Assembly (NCBI RefSeq): GCF_003047295.1
Contig: NZ_PZYZ01000003.1
Location: 248,001-312,000, forward strand
Direction: 5' to 3'
DNA length: 64,000 nucleotides
Source: Nocardioides sediminis
GTDB lineage: Bacteria; Actinomycetota; Actinomycetes; Propionibacteriales; Nocardioidaceae
This document shows, piece by piece, positions 38,635 through 47,323 of the stretch (position 1 is the stretch's first letter; each line of letters opens with the position of its first letter). Made by a program: the position numbers and the translations under genes. The notes below the pieces were generated by a model. The model saw only the letters and a list, made by a program, of their open reading frames with translations, searched no databases and was not told the origin of the DNA.

Positions 38635-39875
38635 CACAGCTCCGCGATGCCGCCGAGGGACTGCCAACCGAGGTAGACCGTGAGGACCCACACCACGACG
38701 CCGATCGCGAGGAGCGCCCGCGGGTAGCGGTAGCCGCCGAGCAGGTCGCTGCGGCGTGCGGCGACCCACAGGATGACCGCGAAGCCGACGGGCAGGATCA
38801 GGCCGTTGAGCGCCCCGGCGAGGACCAGCAACGTGACGGGCGCCTTGCCCAGCGCGAGGTAGATCGCGGTCGAGAAGACGATGAAGGCGACCGTGACGAG
38901 GTTGCGGCGCGCCTCGAGCCGCTGGGAGAAGCCGGCGAGGAACGAGACCGAGGTGTAGGACGCGCCGATCACCGAGGTGATGCTCGCGGCCCACAGGATG
39001 ATGCCGAAGACCCGCACGCCGACCTCGCCCAGCGCGGCCTGGAAGGCGGAGGCCGGCGGGTTGTCCGCCGCCAGGGTCACACCGCCGGCGACCACGCCGA
39101 GCACGGCGAGGAACAGCAGGGCCCGCATCACGCCGGTCACCAGGATGCCGGTGACCGACCCTCGGGTGATCTCCCGGACGTGCCGGCTGCCGGTGATGCC
39201 GGAGTCGACGAGGCGGTGGGCGCCGGCGTAGGTGATGTAACCGCCGACGGTGCCACCGATCAGGGTGGTGATGATGAGGAAGTCGACCTCGTCGGGCAGC
39301 ACGGTCTGGCGCAGCGCGTCCCCCACGGGCGGACCCGAGGCGATGGCGGCGTAGAGCACCATGCCGATCATCAGCGCGCCGAGCACGACGACGATGCGGT
39401 CCATAGCGATCCCGGCCCGCTTGCTGAGGAAGATGCCGATCGCGATCGCCGCCGAGACGGCGCCGCCGATCTTGACGTCGAGCCCGAGCATGGCGTTGGC
39501 GCCGAGGGCGGTGCCGCCGATGTTGCCGATGTTGAAGACGAGACCGCCCATCACCACCAGCGCCGACAGCAGGTAGCCGGCGCCCGGGAGCACCGTGTTG
39601 GCCAGCTCCTGGGCCCGCATCCCGCTGACGCCGACGACCCGCCACACGTTCAGCTGGACGGCGATGTCGACGAGGATCGACACCAGGATCGCGAAGGCGA
39701 AGGCCGCTCCGAGCTCGGCGGTGAAGACGGTGGTCTGGGTGATGAAGCCGGGGCCGATGGCGCTGGTCGCCATGAGGAACATGGCGCCGAGCAGCGCCCC
39801 GCGGGCCGCTCCGGATCGTGGTGAGGTGCCGGGTGCCTGCGCCGTTCTGCTGGTGCCGCTCGCGTCGTTGCTCAT
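38631..39875 (-). CDS. NRAMP-family transporter of the 5-oxoprolinase cluster
   Basis: A 414-residue protein with about eleven TM segments. The NRAMP core is recognisable: [24 protein letters not shown] (TM1 with an altered DPGN site), a repeat-like second half with [21 protein letters not shown] (TM6), and a conserved GANAMLGLD loop. Loss of the canonical metal-site residues and the operon context suggest that, like YcsG of B. subtilis clusters, it imports 5-oxoproline or a related organic substrate rather than Mn2+. That substrate is inference. It is the first gene of the operon, 69 bp from a palindromic operator. Confidence 0.82.
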   Translation of the reverse strand: MSNDASGTSRTAQAPGTSPRSGAARGALLGAMFLMATSAIGPGFITQTTVFTAELGAAFAFAILVSILVDIAVQLNVWRVVGVSGMRAQELANTVLPGAGYLLSALVVMGGLVFNIGNIGGTALGANAMLGLDVKIGGAVSAAIAIGIFLSKRAGIAMDRIVVVLGALMIGMVLYAAIASGPPVGDALRQTVLPDEVDFLIITTLIGGTVGGYITYAGAHRLVDSGITGSRHVREITRGSVTGILVTGVMRALLFLAVLGVVAGGVTLAADNPPASAFQAALGEVGVRVFGIILWAASITSVIGASYTSVSFLAGFSQRLEARRNLVTVAFIVFSTAIYLALGKAPVTLLVLAGALNGLILPVGFAVILWVAARRSDLLGGYRYPRALLAIGVVVWVLTVYLGWQSLGGIAELW

Positions 39876-39944
39876 GTCGCGCCCATCTGGTCGGTTCCCC
39901 GGGGCCGGTCGCCTCCGGGGTGGTCCCCGTCACACCAGAGTGAG

Positions 39945-39961
39945 GGATTGTTGAACAATCC
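39945..39961. promoter_or_regulatory. Palindromic operator between gntR and the 5-oxoprolinase operon
   Basis: GGATTGTTGAACAATCC is a perfect 8+1+8 palindrome and is AT-rich in a very GC-rich setting. It is 31 bp before the GntR GTG and 69 bp before the transporter ATG. FadR-subfamily regulators bind such TTGT-N-ACAA-like dyads, so it probably serves both promoters. Confidence 0.75.
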
Positions 39962-39992
39962 GTCAATACCCCGGTCGGATACTGTGACTGGT

Positions 39993-40724
39993 GTGACGAA
40001 GAGCGACTGGCTCAGCGAGCTCCGGGCCGAGGCCCCCCGGCTGGGTCGCGCCAGCACCGCCGGCCGGGTGGCCGACGTGCTGCGGACCCGCATCACCGAG
40101 GGCAGCCTCGCCCCCGGCACCCGCCTCTCCGAGGAGGACATCGGGGCCGCGCTCGGGGTCTCGCGCAACACCCTGCGCGAGGCGTTCCGGCTGCTCGGCC
40201 ACGAGCGGTTGCTGGTGCACGAGTTCAACCGCGGGGTCTTCGTCCGCAAGCTCACCGTCGAGGACGTCCGCGACCTCTACGAGCTGCGCCGCATCCTGGA
40301 GTGCGGAGCCGTACGCCGCGGGGCCGAGCGCCATGCCGGCACCGCGACCGCCGAGCGCTGGCCCGCGCTGCTCGACGCCGTCCGCGCCGCGGTCGAGGAG
40401 GGCGAGGCGGCCGCCGAGCGCGGCCGGTGGCTCGACGTGGGCACCGCCAACATGCACTTCCACCAGGCGGTGTCGGCGCTGGCGCAGAGCCCCCGGGTCG
40501 ACGAGGCGATGGGCCACCTGCTCGCCGAGCTGCGACTGGTGTTCCACGTCATGGCGGCGCCGCAGGCCTTCCACGAGAGCTACCTGGCGGACAACCGCGC
40601 CATCCTCGAGCTGCTGCTCGCCGAGGACTTCGAGGGCGCCGAGAAGGCCATCGCGGACTACCTCGACGCCGCCGAGGCCCAGCTGGTCGAGGCCTACTCG
40701 GCCGCCGGTCAGGTCAGCGCGTAG
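39993..40724 (+). CDS. GntR-family (FadR/FCD subgroup) regulator, probable controller of the pxp operon
   Basis: A 243-residue protein from GTG 39993. The winged helix spans about 20-85 ([51 protein letters not shown]). The FCD all-helical ligand domain has the metal or carboxylate residues in [29 protein letters not shown] and [16 protein letters not shown]. Alternative start GTG 39984 would add only three residues. Divergent placement and the shared palindrome point to regulation by 5-oxoproline or glutamate. In B. subtilis the same genes are under an IclR-type regulator instead. Its end overlaps ctlX by 11 bp. Confidence 0.88.
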   Translation: MTKSDWLSELRAEAPRLGRASTAGRVADVLRTRITEGSLAPGTRLSEEDIGAALGVSRNTLREAFRLLGHERLLVHEFNRGVFVRKLTVEDVRDLYELRRILECGAVRRGAERHAGTATAERWPALLDAVRAAVEEGEAAAERGRWLDVGTANMHFHQAVSALAQSPRVDEAMGHLLAELRLVFHVMAAPQAFHESYLADNRAILELLLAEDFEGAEKAIADYLDAAEAQLVEAYSAAGQVSA

Positions 40725-41790
40725 CCCCGGCCGAGGCGTGCGCGGCGTCCGCCGTCCCGGCCTCGTCGGCCAGGATGATGTCGCTGCCGTCCAGGGTCTC
40801 CGGGGCGTCCTCGTTGATCGCCTCGACGGCCTCGGTCAGCTCGGGCTCGGCGGCCGGGCGACGGTCGAGGTGGACGCCGGCGATCATGCAGCGCACCGAC
40901 CCGCCCGCCAGCTCGATGGTCGGGATGTCGACCGACACGATCTCGCAGGATTCCTCGATCGCCGCGACCTGGTCGGGCCGCAGGCTGCGGTGCGCCCGGG
41001 CGGACATGGCCATGACGTAGCGACGGCGGCCCTCCGGCGTACGGCCGCAGAGCTCGACGGCGTTGCCGGCGAACTCGTGGACCTGCGCCTCGGTGAGCTC
41101 GACGACCGTGCGGCCGTTGACCGTGAGCCGCTCGCGGACCTGCGCGCGACGGTCGGCGTCGGGGATCATCTCCAGGGCGATGAGGGCGACGTCGGTGCCG
41201 ATGCAGGCGATGACGTTGGTGTGGTAGACGGGCACCCCGTCGGAGTCCACGGCGTCGAAGGCCATCGGCTCGTAGTTGAAGTCGGCGCAGAAGCGCTCCA
41301 GCACGTGGGTGTCGGCGCGGTGGCTGCGCGCCGTGTAGGCGACGCGCGACATGTGGTCGAGCACCATCGCCCCGGTGCCCTCGAGGAAGATGCCGTCGGG
41401 CTCGAGGCCGGAGTAGTCGACGATCGTCTGGACCCGGTACGACGACTTGAGCATCTCCAGCACGTCGGCCCGACGTTCGTGGCGGCGGTTGGAGGCGTAC
41501 ATCGGGTAGACGGCCACCATGCCGCCGGCGTGGGTGGAGAGCCAGTTGTTGGGGAACACGCTGTCCGGACGGGTGTGGTCCTCGTCGTCGAACACGTGCA
41601 CCCGGACGCCGGCCGCCCGCAGGGCCTCGGCGAGGGCGTCCATCTCGGCCAGGGCCCTGGCCGACGTGTCGTCGTCGGACTGCCCGGCGGGGGCGTCGGC
41701 CTGGAAGGCGTTGTCGGCCGCGGTCGCCGGGTTGGGGGTGAACCGCTGGGCGCGGACGAGGATCACTGCGGACGGGGCCTGGGCACTCAC
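40714..41790 (-). CDS. ctlX: CtlX-like citrulline/arginine-modifying hydrolase (amidinotransferase fold)
   Basis: A 358-residue pentein-fold enzyme. Visible blocks are TPNPATAADNAFQ, HTRPDSVFPNNWLSTH, LEGTGAMVLDH (Glu/Asp), YHTNVIACIGTDVALI (His) and a C-terminal Cys motif, LAGGSVRCMIAGVHL. This pattern matches citrulline utilisation hydrolase CtlX and relatives, which hydrolyse guanidino or ureido groups. GTG 41790 has no strong ribosome binding site. It is convergent with gntR. The location beside glutamate and 5-oxoproline metabolism suggests amino-acid nitrogen recycling. Confidence 0.88.
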   Translation of the reverse strand: MSAQAPSAVILVRAQRFTPNPATAADNAFQADAPAGQSDDDTSARALAEMDALAEALRAAGVRVHVFDDEDHTRPDSVFPNNWLSTHAGGMVAVYPMYASNRRHERRADVLEMLKSSYRVQTIVDYSGLEPDGIFLEGTGAMVLDHMSRVAYTARSHRADTHVLERFCADFNYEPMAFDAVDSDGVPVYHTNVIACIGTDVALIALEMIPDADRRAQVRERLTVNGRTVVELTEAQVHEFAGNAVELCGRTPEGRRRYVMAMSARAHRSLRPDQVAAIEESCEIVSVDIPTIELAGGSVRCMIAGVHLDRRPAAEPELTEAVEAINEDAPETLDGSDIILADEAGTADAAHASAGATR

Positions 41791-41829
41791 GGGAGCGCAA
41801 TCTAGACCATGACGGGGAGGATCGCGGGG

Positions 41830-42429
41830 TCAGGCGGAGCGGCCGACGGCGAAGCGGATGTCGACCACGCCGGGCACGCTGCGGGCCAGGGCCCGGGCCA
41901 CGCCCCGCTCGGCCTCGCCGGCCGGACCGTCGATCATCGCGATCCCCTCGCCCACCTCGACCAGCCAGTCCCGACCCGCCTGGCGGAAGAGCTCGTCGAT
42001 CTCGGCCTCGATGGTCTCGTCGGAGCGCGCCAGCACCCGGATGACGTCGCGTCGGCTGACGACGCCGACCACCCGTCCGTGCTCGACCACGGGCAGGCTC
42101 TTGACCGCCGAGCTGGTCATCAGCTCGGTCGCCACGGCCAGGTCGGTGCTCCCGTCCACCGTCATCGGGTGGGTGGACATCACGTCTCGGACCTGCACGC
42201 CGAAGGGCGTGGCCGTCAGCCGGACGGGGATCTCGTGGGCGCGGTCGTCGGGGGCCACCATGTCGCGGATCACGTCCGCCTCGCTGACCACGCCCACGAG
42301 CCGACCGTCGCGATCGACCACCGGCATGGCCGAGACGTCGTGGCGCTCGAGCAGGGCGACGGCCTGCTTCACCGTCGCCGTGTCCTGCACGGTCACGGCC
42401 GGGCTGCTCATCACCTCGCGCACCAGCAC
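41830..42429 (-). CDS. CBS-pair protein with C-terminal BON-like domain
   Basis: A 199-residue protein. Two CBS motifs occupy about 1-60 (VREVMSSPAVTVQDTATVKQAVALLERHDVSAMPVVD) and 75-135 (VRDVMSTHPMTVDGSTDLAVATELM). A BON-like module follows (DELFRQAGRDWLVEVGEGIAMIDGPAGEAERGVARALARSVPGVVDIRF). CBS pairs bind adenosyl ligands, and CBS-BON proteins are frequent in actinobacterial stress regulons. GTG 42429 follows GAGGGGGC, 10 bp after the USP stop, so it is the second gene of that operon and falls under its DosR-like box. Confidence 0.9.
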   Translation of the reverse strand: MLVREVMSSPAVTVQDTATVKQAVALLERHDVSAMPVVDRDGRLVGVVSEADVIRDMVAPDDRAHEIPVRLTATPFGVQVRDVMSTHPMTVDGSTDLAVATELMTSSAVKSLPVVEHGRVVGVVSRRDVIRVLARSDETIEAEIDELFRQAGRDWLVEVGEGIAMIDGPAGEAERGVARALARSVPGVVDIRFAVGRSA

Positions 42430-42439
42430 GTCGGCCCCC

Positions 42440-43360
42440 TCAGACGACGTCGGCGCGCTCGTGGCGGGTGCCCCAGTGGTGCCGGGGCCGCGGGTCGGCG
42501 AGCAGGACCGGGCAGGTGGCCTCGCGCAGCACCGCCCGCGCCACCGGGCCGAGGTGCGACCCGGCGGGCACCAGGGGGTCGTGCCGCCCGATGACGAGGA
42601 GGTCGGACCGACGGGCGGCCTTGATCAGGGCGTCGCCCGGGTGGGCGTGCCGTGCCTCGACCTCGACGGTGAGCCCGGACGCCTCCTCCCCCAGCTTGGC
42701 CAGTGCCTCGTGGATGTCCTTGGTGGCCCGCTCGGCCCACTCGTCGTGCTCGACGCGCGACACGATGATGTCGTCGTAGGCGCCGGGGAACGACCAGGTG
42801 TGGAGCACCCGCAGGGTGGCGCCCCGGCCGCGCGCCTCGTGCACGGCCGCGCGGAGCACGTTCTCGGCCCGCTCGGGCACGTCGACGCCGACGGTCACGA
42901 TCGGGCCGTCCTCCCCCGAGGTGGAGGTCCAGGCAGCCGGCACCGACACCACCGGCACGTGGGCGTGGGCCGCGACGCCGCTCGAGGTCGACCGGGTCAC
43001 CACGCGCATCATCCGCGAGAGCGGGCGCCGCTGGAGGACGACCATCCGGGCATCCTTCGAGGCCGTGACGATCGAGTGGACGGGCCCTCCCCACACGAGC
43101 TGGGTCGTGACGGTCACGTCGTCGGGCACGAGGTCGTGGGCGCGCTCCTCGGCCGCGGCCAGGGTGCTCCTGGCGGTGTGCTCGAGGTCGACGATGTCGA
43201 CGAGCGCCGTCTCCGCACCCTGGGACACGCGGTGCAGCACGTGGAGCAGGTGCAACCCGCAGCCCTCCCGCACGGCCGTCCGCGCGGCGTACTCGAGCGC
43301 CGCGTCGCTCTGGTCGTGACCGACCGCGACCAGGACGGGCGGGACGGTGTGCTCGGACAT
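42440..43360 (-). CDS. Tandem-domain universal stress protein, degenerate ATP loops
   Basis: A 306-residue two-domain USP. Domain 1 starts PPVLVAVGHDQSDAALEYAA and domain 2 PIVTVGVDVPERAENVLRAAV. The ATP loop of domain 1 has lost its glycines (QRRPLSRMMRVVTRSTSSGV) and that of domain 2 is altered (GRHDPLVPAGSHLGPVARAVL), unlike the USP at 20330, so ATP binding may be weak or absent. ATG 43360 follows CAGGAGG. The CBS-BON gene follows in the same operon. A GGGCCGAAGGACCC box lies about 73 bp upstream, the spacing seen at 22466. Confidence 0.9.
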   Translation of the reverse strand: MSEHTVPPVLVAVGHDQSDAALEYAARTAVREGCGLHLLHVLHRVSQGAETALVDIVDLEHTARSTLAAAEERAHDLVPDDVTVTTQLVWGGPVHSIVTASKDARMVVLQRRPLSRMMRVVTRSTSSGVAAHAHVPVVSVPAAWTSTSGEDGPIVTVGVDVPERAENVLRAAVHEARGRGATLRVLHTWSFPGAYDDIIVSRVEHDEWAERATKDIHEALAKLGEEASGLTVEVEARHAHPGDALIKAARRSDLLVIGRHDPLVPAGSHLGPVARAVLREATCPVLLADPRPRHHWGTRHERADVV

Positions 43361-43426
43361 GGGGGCCTCCTGGGTCTCGCGGGTGGGTCCTGCCCCCACG
43401 GTGCCGCGGCCGCGGACCGGGCGGGA

Positions 43427-43440
43427 GGGCCGAAGGACCC
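43427..43440. promoter_or_regulatory. DevR/DosR-like box upstream of the USP-CBS operon
   Basis: GGGCCGAAGGACCC, differing by one base from the box at 22466, centred about 73 bp before the USP ATG. Confidence 0.6.
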
Positions 43441-43625
43441 GGGACCGACGACGGACGTCACCCGGGTCCCGGTCAGCCCGCCAGGGCCCCCGGCGACCTC
43501 GCGCACCGAGAGCGAGGTGGACGGTGCCGGCCGGCTTGCCCTCCTGCTCACCGGGGCCGCCCGCGGAACCACGTCGAGGCGCCCTCGCCGGCATCGGGCG
43601 GCCCGCGGGTGGGTACCGTCAGCAG

Positions 43626-44156
43626 GTGGGACGCACGCACGAGGACCGGCCCGACGACGGACCCGGGAGCCGCCGCCACGAGACGGCGGACGAGAGGCTG
43701 GACCGCAACTGGAACGATCTCCTCCAGGAGCTGCGGGTGATGCAGACCGGTGTGCAGCTGCTCGCCGGGTTCCTGGTGACGCTGCCCTTCCAGAGCGGGT
43801 TCGCCGAGCTCGACGACCACCAGCGTCGTCTCTACCTGGCCGTGCTGGTGCTGGCCAGCCTGACCACGCTGATGATGCTGGTGCCGATCGCGGTGCACCG
43901 GCGGCTGTTCGGCGAGGGGGTCAAGCAGTGGCTGGTGGCCACGGCACACCCGATGTCACAGGTGGTGCTGGGCGCGGTCGCCCTCCTCATCGTCGGGGTC
44001 GCCACGCTGGTCTTCGACGTGGTGGTCGGCAGGACGGCCGGATGGGTGGCCGGCGGGGTGCTGCTCGGTGTCGCGCTGCTCCTCCTGGTGGTCCTGCCGA
44101 GCGTCGTGGCGAGAGCCAGCGGCCGCCGTCGCGGGGCGTCCGGAGCGACACCGTGA
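43626..44156 (+). CDS. DUF6328-type membrane protein
   Basis: A 176-residue protein with an acidic, Arg-rich N-terminus, the conserved RNWNDLLQELRVMQTGVQLLAGFLVTLPFQSGF block, and four membrane segments in total (LAVLVLASLTTLMMLVPIAV, QVVLGAVALLIVGVATLVF, AGGVLLGVALLLLVVLP). This arrangement matches the DUF6328 family of unknown function. GTG 43626 has no clear ribosome binding site. It is divergent from the USP-CBS operon. Confidence 0.8.
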   Translation: MGRTHEDRPDDGPGSRRHETADERLDRNWNDLLQELRVMQTGVQLLAGFLVTLPFQSGFAELDDHQRRLYLAVLVLASLTTLMMLVPIAVHRRLFGEGVKQWLVATAHPMSQVVLGAVALLIVGVATLVFDVVVGRTAGWVAGGVLLGVALLLLVVLPSVVARASGRRRGASGATP

Positions 44157-44301
44157 CGCGCGGTTGCGGGTATCGGTGCCGCGCCGGGACGGGGTGTGCC
44201 TATAGCGTTGCTCACCGAGCGCCTCGCCCAGGTTTGGGGATCAACCCCTGGATCCTGTTGGGTGGGGCGGAATCCCAAGCATCGAAACAAGGAGTCACCA
44301 C

Positions 44302-44577
44302 GTGAACAAGACCGAGCTTCGCGACGCCATCGCCCAGCACGCCGACCTGACCAACGCGCAGGCCGACAAGGCCCTCGAGGCCGTGATCACCTCGATCACC
44401 TCGACCGTGGCCAAGGGCGAGAAGGTCACCCTTCCCGGCTTCGGCACGTTCGAGTCGCGCGAGCGTTCGGCCCGCACCGGCCGCAATCCGCAGACCGGCG
44501 AGACCATGGAGATCGCGGCCAGCAAGGCCCCCGCGTTCAAGGCCGGCGCCGCGTTCAAGTCGGCCGTCAACGGCTGA
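44302..44577 (+). CDS. HU-family DNA-binding protein
   Basis: A 91-residue HU. MNKTELRDAIAQHADLTNAQADKALEAV, the VTLPGFGTFESRERSARTGRNPQTGE arm and the basic end AFKAGAAFKSAVNG are complete. It binds and bends DNA as a dimer in the nucleoid. Unlike mycobacterial HupB it has no long Lys/Ala tail; actinobacteria often carry this short HupA-type copy as well. GTG 44302 follows AAGGAG. A TATAGC hexamer at 44201-44206 could be its -10, leaving a leader of about 90 nt. A perfect hairpin terminator follows. Confidence 0.95.
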   Translation: MNKTELRDAIAQHADLTNAQADKALEAVITSITSTVAKGEKVTLPGFGTFESRERSARTGRNPQTGETMEIAASKAPAFKAGAAFKSAVNG

Positions 44578-44597
44578 TCGAACCCACCCGGTTCCCA

Positions 44598-44638
44598 CCG
44601 CTGGGACCTGAGTCACCCGGTGACTCAGGTCCCAGCGG
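44598..44638. terminator. Perfect bidirectional terminator between HU and the aldolase-like gene
   Basis: A 19-bp perfect stem (44598-44616 with 44620-44638) closes on a 3-nt loop. It starts 21 bp after the HU stop and ends 22 bp before the stop of the convergent gene, so it can serve both transcripts. There is a short T-stretch only on the HU side (ATTTC). Confidence 0.85.
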
Positions 44639-44659
44639 CCATTTCGGCCGCGGGGCCGC

Positions 44660-45757
44660 TCAGCCGTGCACCACGCACGCCAGCCAGCCCGCGACGACCT
44701 CCGGGTCGTGCTCGGTCGCCGCGGCGTAGGCCGTCAGCTCGGTGACGACCGTCCCCGGGTCGTCGGTCTGGCGGAAGGGCCCGCACAGCTGCAGGCGCTC
44801 GGCCTCCATGAAGGCCAGCAGCCGCTCGTTGACCGCGTCGGCGTCCCCGTCGGCATAGACCTCGAACGTGCAGGTGCCCGGCTCCGCCGGGTGGACCCGG
44901 ATGCCGTGCGCGGGCAGGGCCGCCGCCAGCGACCGCGCCCACGCGGCGTACTCCCCCATCCGCGGCAGCTCGTCGCGCAGGCCGAGCAGGCCACCGACGG
45001 CATAGCTAGTCATGCCGAAGAGCGTGCCGCCCATCCGCGCGCGCCACGTCCGCAGCTCGTCGACGACGTCCTCGTCGGCAGCGACGCACGCACCGGCCTG
45101 CGCGCCCAGCCCCTTGTAGAACGACACGTAGACGCTGTCGAAGAGCGCCGCGATCTCGGCGTGCGGACGGTCGTAGAACGGCTGCGACTCCCACAGCCGC
45201 GCCCCGTCGAGGTGGAGAGGTACGCCGCCCTCCCGCGCCGTGGTCGACAGCCCGACAAGGTCCTCCCACGACGGCAGCAGGCAGCCGGCGTCGCGCAGCG
45301 GCAGCTCGGTCAGCGCCGCCCCCAGCACGCCGGGGAGCGCCTCGAGGTCGGCGGCGACCGGCGTGCGCCGCCCGGTGGTCAGGAACTCCCACTCCAGGCC
45401 GTGCAGGCGCCGGGGCCCGTCCTCCTCGTGGTGGACGAGGTGCGAGAGCTCGGGGAGCGCGACGCGCCGGCTACCCGTCCGGTCGCACCAGATGCGCAGC
45501 ACCGCCTGCTGCGCCATCGTGCCGCTGGGCACGAAGAGGGCCGCCGGCTTGCCGAGCAGGTCGGCGACCTGGGTCTCCAGCATGGTCACCGCGCCGCGCG
45601 AGCCGTAGCGGTCCCAGTCGTCGACGCCCAGCTCCTCGCAGCCCTTCGCGAGCCGGGCGAGGTCGTCCGCCGGGGTGGTCATCCGCCAGAAGACGGTTCG
45701 CTCGCACGAGCGGAAGGCGGCGCGGAACCGGTCGGCGAAGGTGTTCTCGTCGGTCAT
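44660..45757 (-). CDS. PLP-dependent beta-eliminating lyase (threonine aldolase-like)
   Basis: A 365-residue fold-type I PLP enzyme. YGSRGAVTMLETQVADLLGKPAALFVPSGTMAQQ binds the cofactor phosphate. LPELSHLVHHEED, VPLHLDGARLWES (PLP Asp) and VYVSFYKGLGAQAGA, with the Schiff-base Lys in SFYKG, follow. This matches the L-threonine aldolase/beta-eliminating lyase family; low-specificity threonine aldolase cleaves threonine to glycine and acetaldehyde. ATG 45757 has GAGGGTG at suitable spacing; GTG 45766 overlaps that site. It stands alone, ending at the shared terminator. Confidence 0.9.
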   Translation of the reverse strand: MTDENTFADRFRAAFRSCERTVFWRMTTPADDLARLAKGCEELGVDDWDRYGSRGAVTMLETQVADLLGKPAALFVPSGTMAQQAVLRIWCDRTGSRRVALPELSHLVHHEEDGPRRLHGLEWEFLTTGRRTPVAADLEALPGVLGAALTELPLRDAGCLLPSWEDLVGLSTTAREGGVPLHLDGARLWESQPFYDRPHAEIAALFDSVYVSFYKGLGAQAGACVAADEDVVDELRTWRARMGGTLFGMTSYAVGGLLGLRDELPRMGEYAAWARSLAAALPAHGIRVHPAEPGTCTFEVYADGDADAVNERLLAFMEAERLQLCGPFRQTDDPGTVVTELTAYAAATEHDPEVVAGWLACVVHG

Positions 45758-45812
45758 GGGCGTCACCCTCGCCGGTCCGCGCCGCCGCCCGCAAACGGAT
45801 TCGACGCGCGGG

Positions 45813-47243
45813 TCAGGCCGCGTCGAACCAGCCCGCCAGCGCGGGCACCCGGCGCACCACCAGCTGGTCCAGGGCCAGGATCGCCAGCACCGAGAGCCCG
45901 AAGAGCGGCAGGAACACCCCGAGCGCGACCAGGGCCACCACGAGCAGTGGTGTGGTCCGCAGCGGCATCCGCCCGCGCGGCGCCCCCACCGAGCCGGACC
46001 GTGTCGGACGCCGGCGCCACCACATCAGCGGACCCGTCACGCAGGAGGCGATGATCGCCAGGCACATGAGCGTCGTCCCGACCATCGACCAGGCGCCGAA
46101 CGAGCGACCCTCGTGCAGCCCGATCCCGTGGGAGACCACCTGCGCGAGCACCGGGTAGTCCTCGAACCCGTACGTCGAGACGACCTCACCGCCGTAGCGG
46201 TCGACGTGGACCGTGCGCTCGTCGGAGGGCGCGTCGAAGGCGTAGCCGATCACCGAGAAGACCCCGTCGTCGCCGCTCGGCAGCGCGACGGTCATCGGGC
46301 GCCGCAGGCCGGCCTCGTCGGCGACGAGCAGGGCCGTGTCGAGGTTGGCCACGCTGCGCTCGCCGTCGTCGTGGTCGCCGGGCGTGGACCGCGGCACCTC
46401 CGACTCCCCCATCCCCCACGGCACCTCGACGGAGTGGCTGTGCGGCAGCGACTCGTCCAGCGACGACGTCGGGTCGGACAGCGCGCCGTGGTCCTCGCTC
46501 CACAGCGACGAGCCCTGGGCCGTGGCGAGCTGCTGGACCCGCTCACCCCACACCCCGGTCCAGGGCAGACCCGACCCGAGGAGGAGGAGCAGGCCGACGC
46601 CGACGAACGCGCCGACCACGCCGTGCCGGGACCGCAGCCGCGCTCCCGGGGCGCCCTTGGCCAGCCTGCGCCGGCGTGCCTTCCGGCCGCGGACGAAGAG
46701 GTAGTAGCCGGTCAGCGCCATCACGATCGCCCAGCAGGCGCCCAGCTCGATGACGAGGTCGCCGGGCCGCCCGCTCATCAGCTCGCCATGCAGGAGCACC
46801 GCCATCCCCGACACGGTGCGGTCGGGGTCGAGGGAGCCGAGCACCTCCGCGCCGTAGGGGTTGACGAAGACGTCGCGCGCCGCGCCGTCCTCGGTGGTGA
46901 TCGAGAAGACGGTGCTTCGGCCGTCCTCCCGCGGCTCGGCCATCGACACCACCGTGGCGTCGGGGTGGGCGCGCTCCACGGCCGCCAGCTGGTTGGCGTA
47001 GGGCTGCTCAATGGCCGTGTCGCTCGGCGCCGAGACCTTCATCAGGTCCGGGTGCAGCAGCGGCTCGAGCTGGAAGCGGAACAGGTAGATCAGCCCGGTC
47101 ACGGCCAGCACCAGCAGGACCGGGACGACGAGGAAGCTGGCGTAGAAGTGCCAGCGCCAGAGGGCACGGAACAAGCCGGAGGGGCCGGGTCGCCGGCGCG
47201 TCTCCGAAGGCATGCGGGCAGGACGGGGTGGTGCGGTGGTCAC
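45813..47243 (-). CDS. PepSY-associated TM-helix protein (membrane reductase-like)
   Basis: A 476-residue membrane protein. RALWRWHFYASFLVVPVLLVLAVTGLIYLFRFQ is the PepSY_TM signature with its His, and LMSGRPGDLVIELGACWAIVMALTGYYLFVRGRK is the second conserved unit. A large outside domain has a PepSY-like segment (VFSVIGYAFDAPSDERTVHVDRYGGEV). LAQVVSHGIGLHEGRSFG and two C-terminal helices close the protein. The family is linked to siderophore-iron or copper handling. GTG 47243 follows GAGGAGACCC. The four-helix gene 80 bp upstream on the same strand is a likely partner. Confidence 0.88.
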   Translation of the reverse strand: MTTAPPRPARMPSETRRRPGPSGLFRALWRWHFYASFLVVPVLLVLAVTGLIYLFRFQLEPLLHPDLMKVSAPSDTAIEQPYANQLAAVERAHPDATVVSMAEPREDGRSTVFSITTEDGAARDVFVNPYGAEVLGSLDPDRTVSGMAVLLHGELMSGRPGDLVIELGACWAIVMALTGYYLFVRGRKARRRRLAKGAPGARLRSRHGVVGAFVGVGLLLLLGSGLPWTGVWGERVQQLATAQGSSLWSEDHGALSDPTSSLDESLPHSHSVEVPWGMGESEVPRSTPGDHDDGERSVANLDTALLVADEAGLRRPMTVALPSGDDGVFSVIGYAFDAPSDERTVHVDRYGGEVVSTYGFEDYPVLAQVVSHGIGLHEGRSFGAWSMVGTTLMCLAIIASCVTGPLMWWRRRPTRSGSVGAPRGRMPLRTTPLLVVALVALGVFLPLFGLSVLAILALDQLVVRRVPALAGWFDAA

Positions 47244-47323
47244 GGGTCTCCTCGAGCGGGTACGACGCCTCGACCCGCCGCACGTCGGGCGTGCGGCGGG
47301 GAGGCGGTGTCAAGCGGGTCGGG

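Noticed and set aside
37855..39966. 703-codon ORF that would fuse the transporter region to pxpA
   Set aside because: Its first 440 codons are an out-of-frame Arg-rich reading of the NRAMP gene. The true pxpA start is GTG 38634.
44212..44290. GGGG-ATCAA-CCCC mini-hairpin in the HU leader as a riboswitch
   Set aside because: The stem is only four base pairs and no known ligand-binding core is visible.
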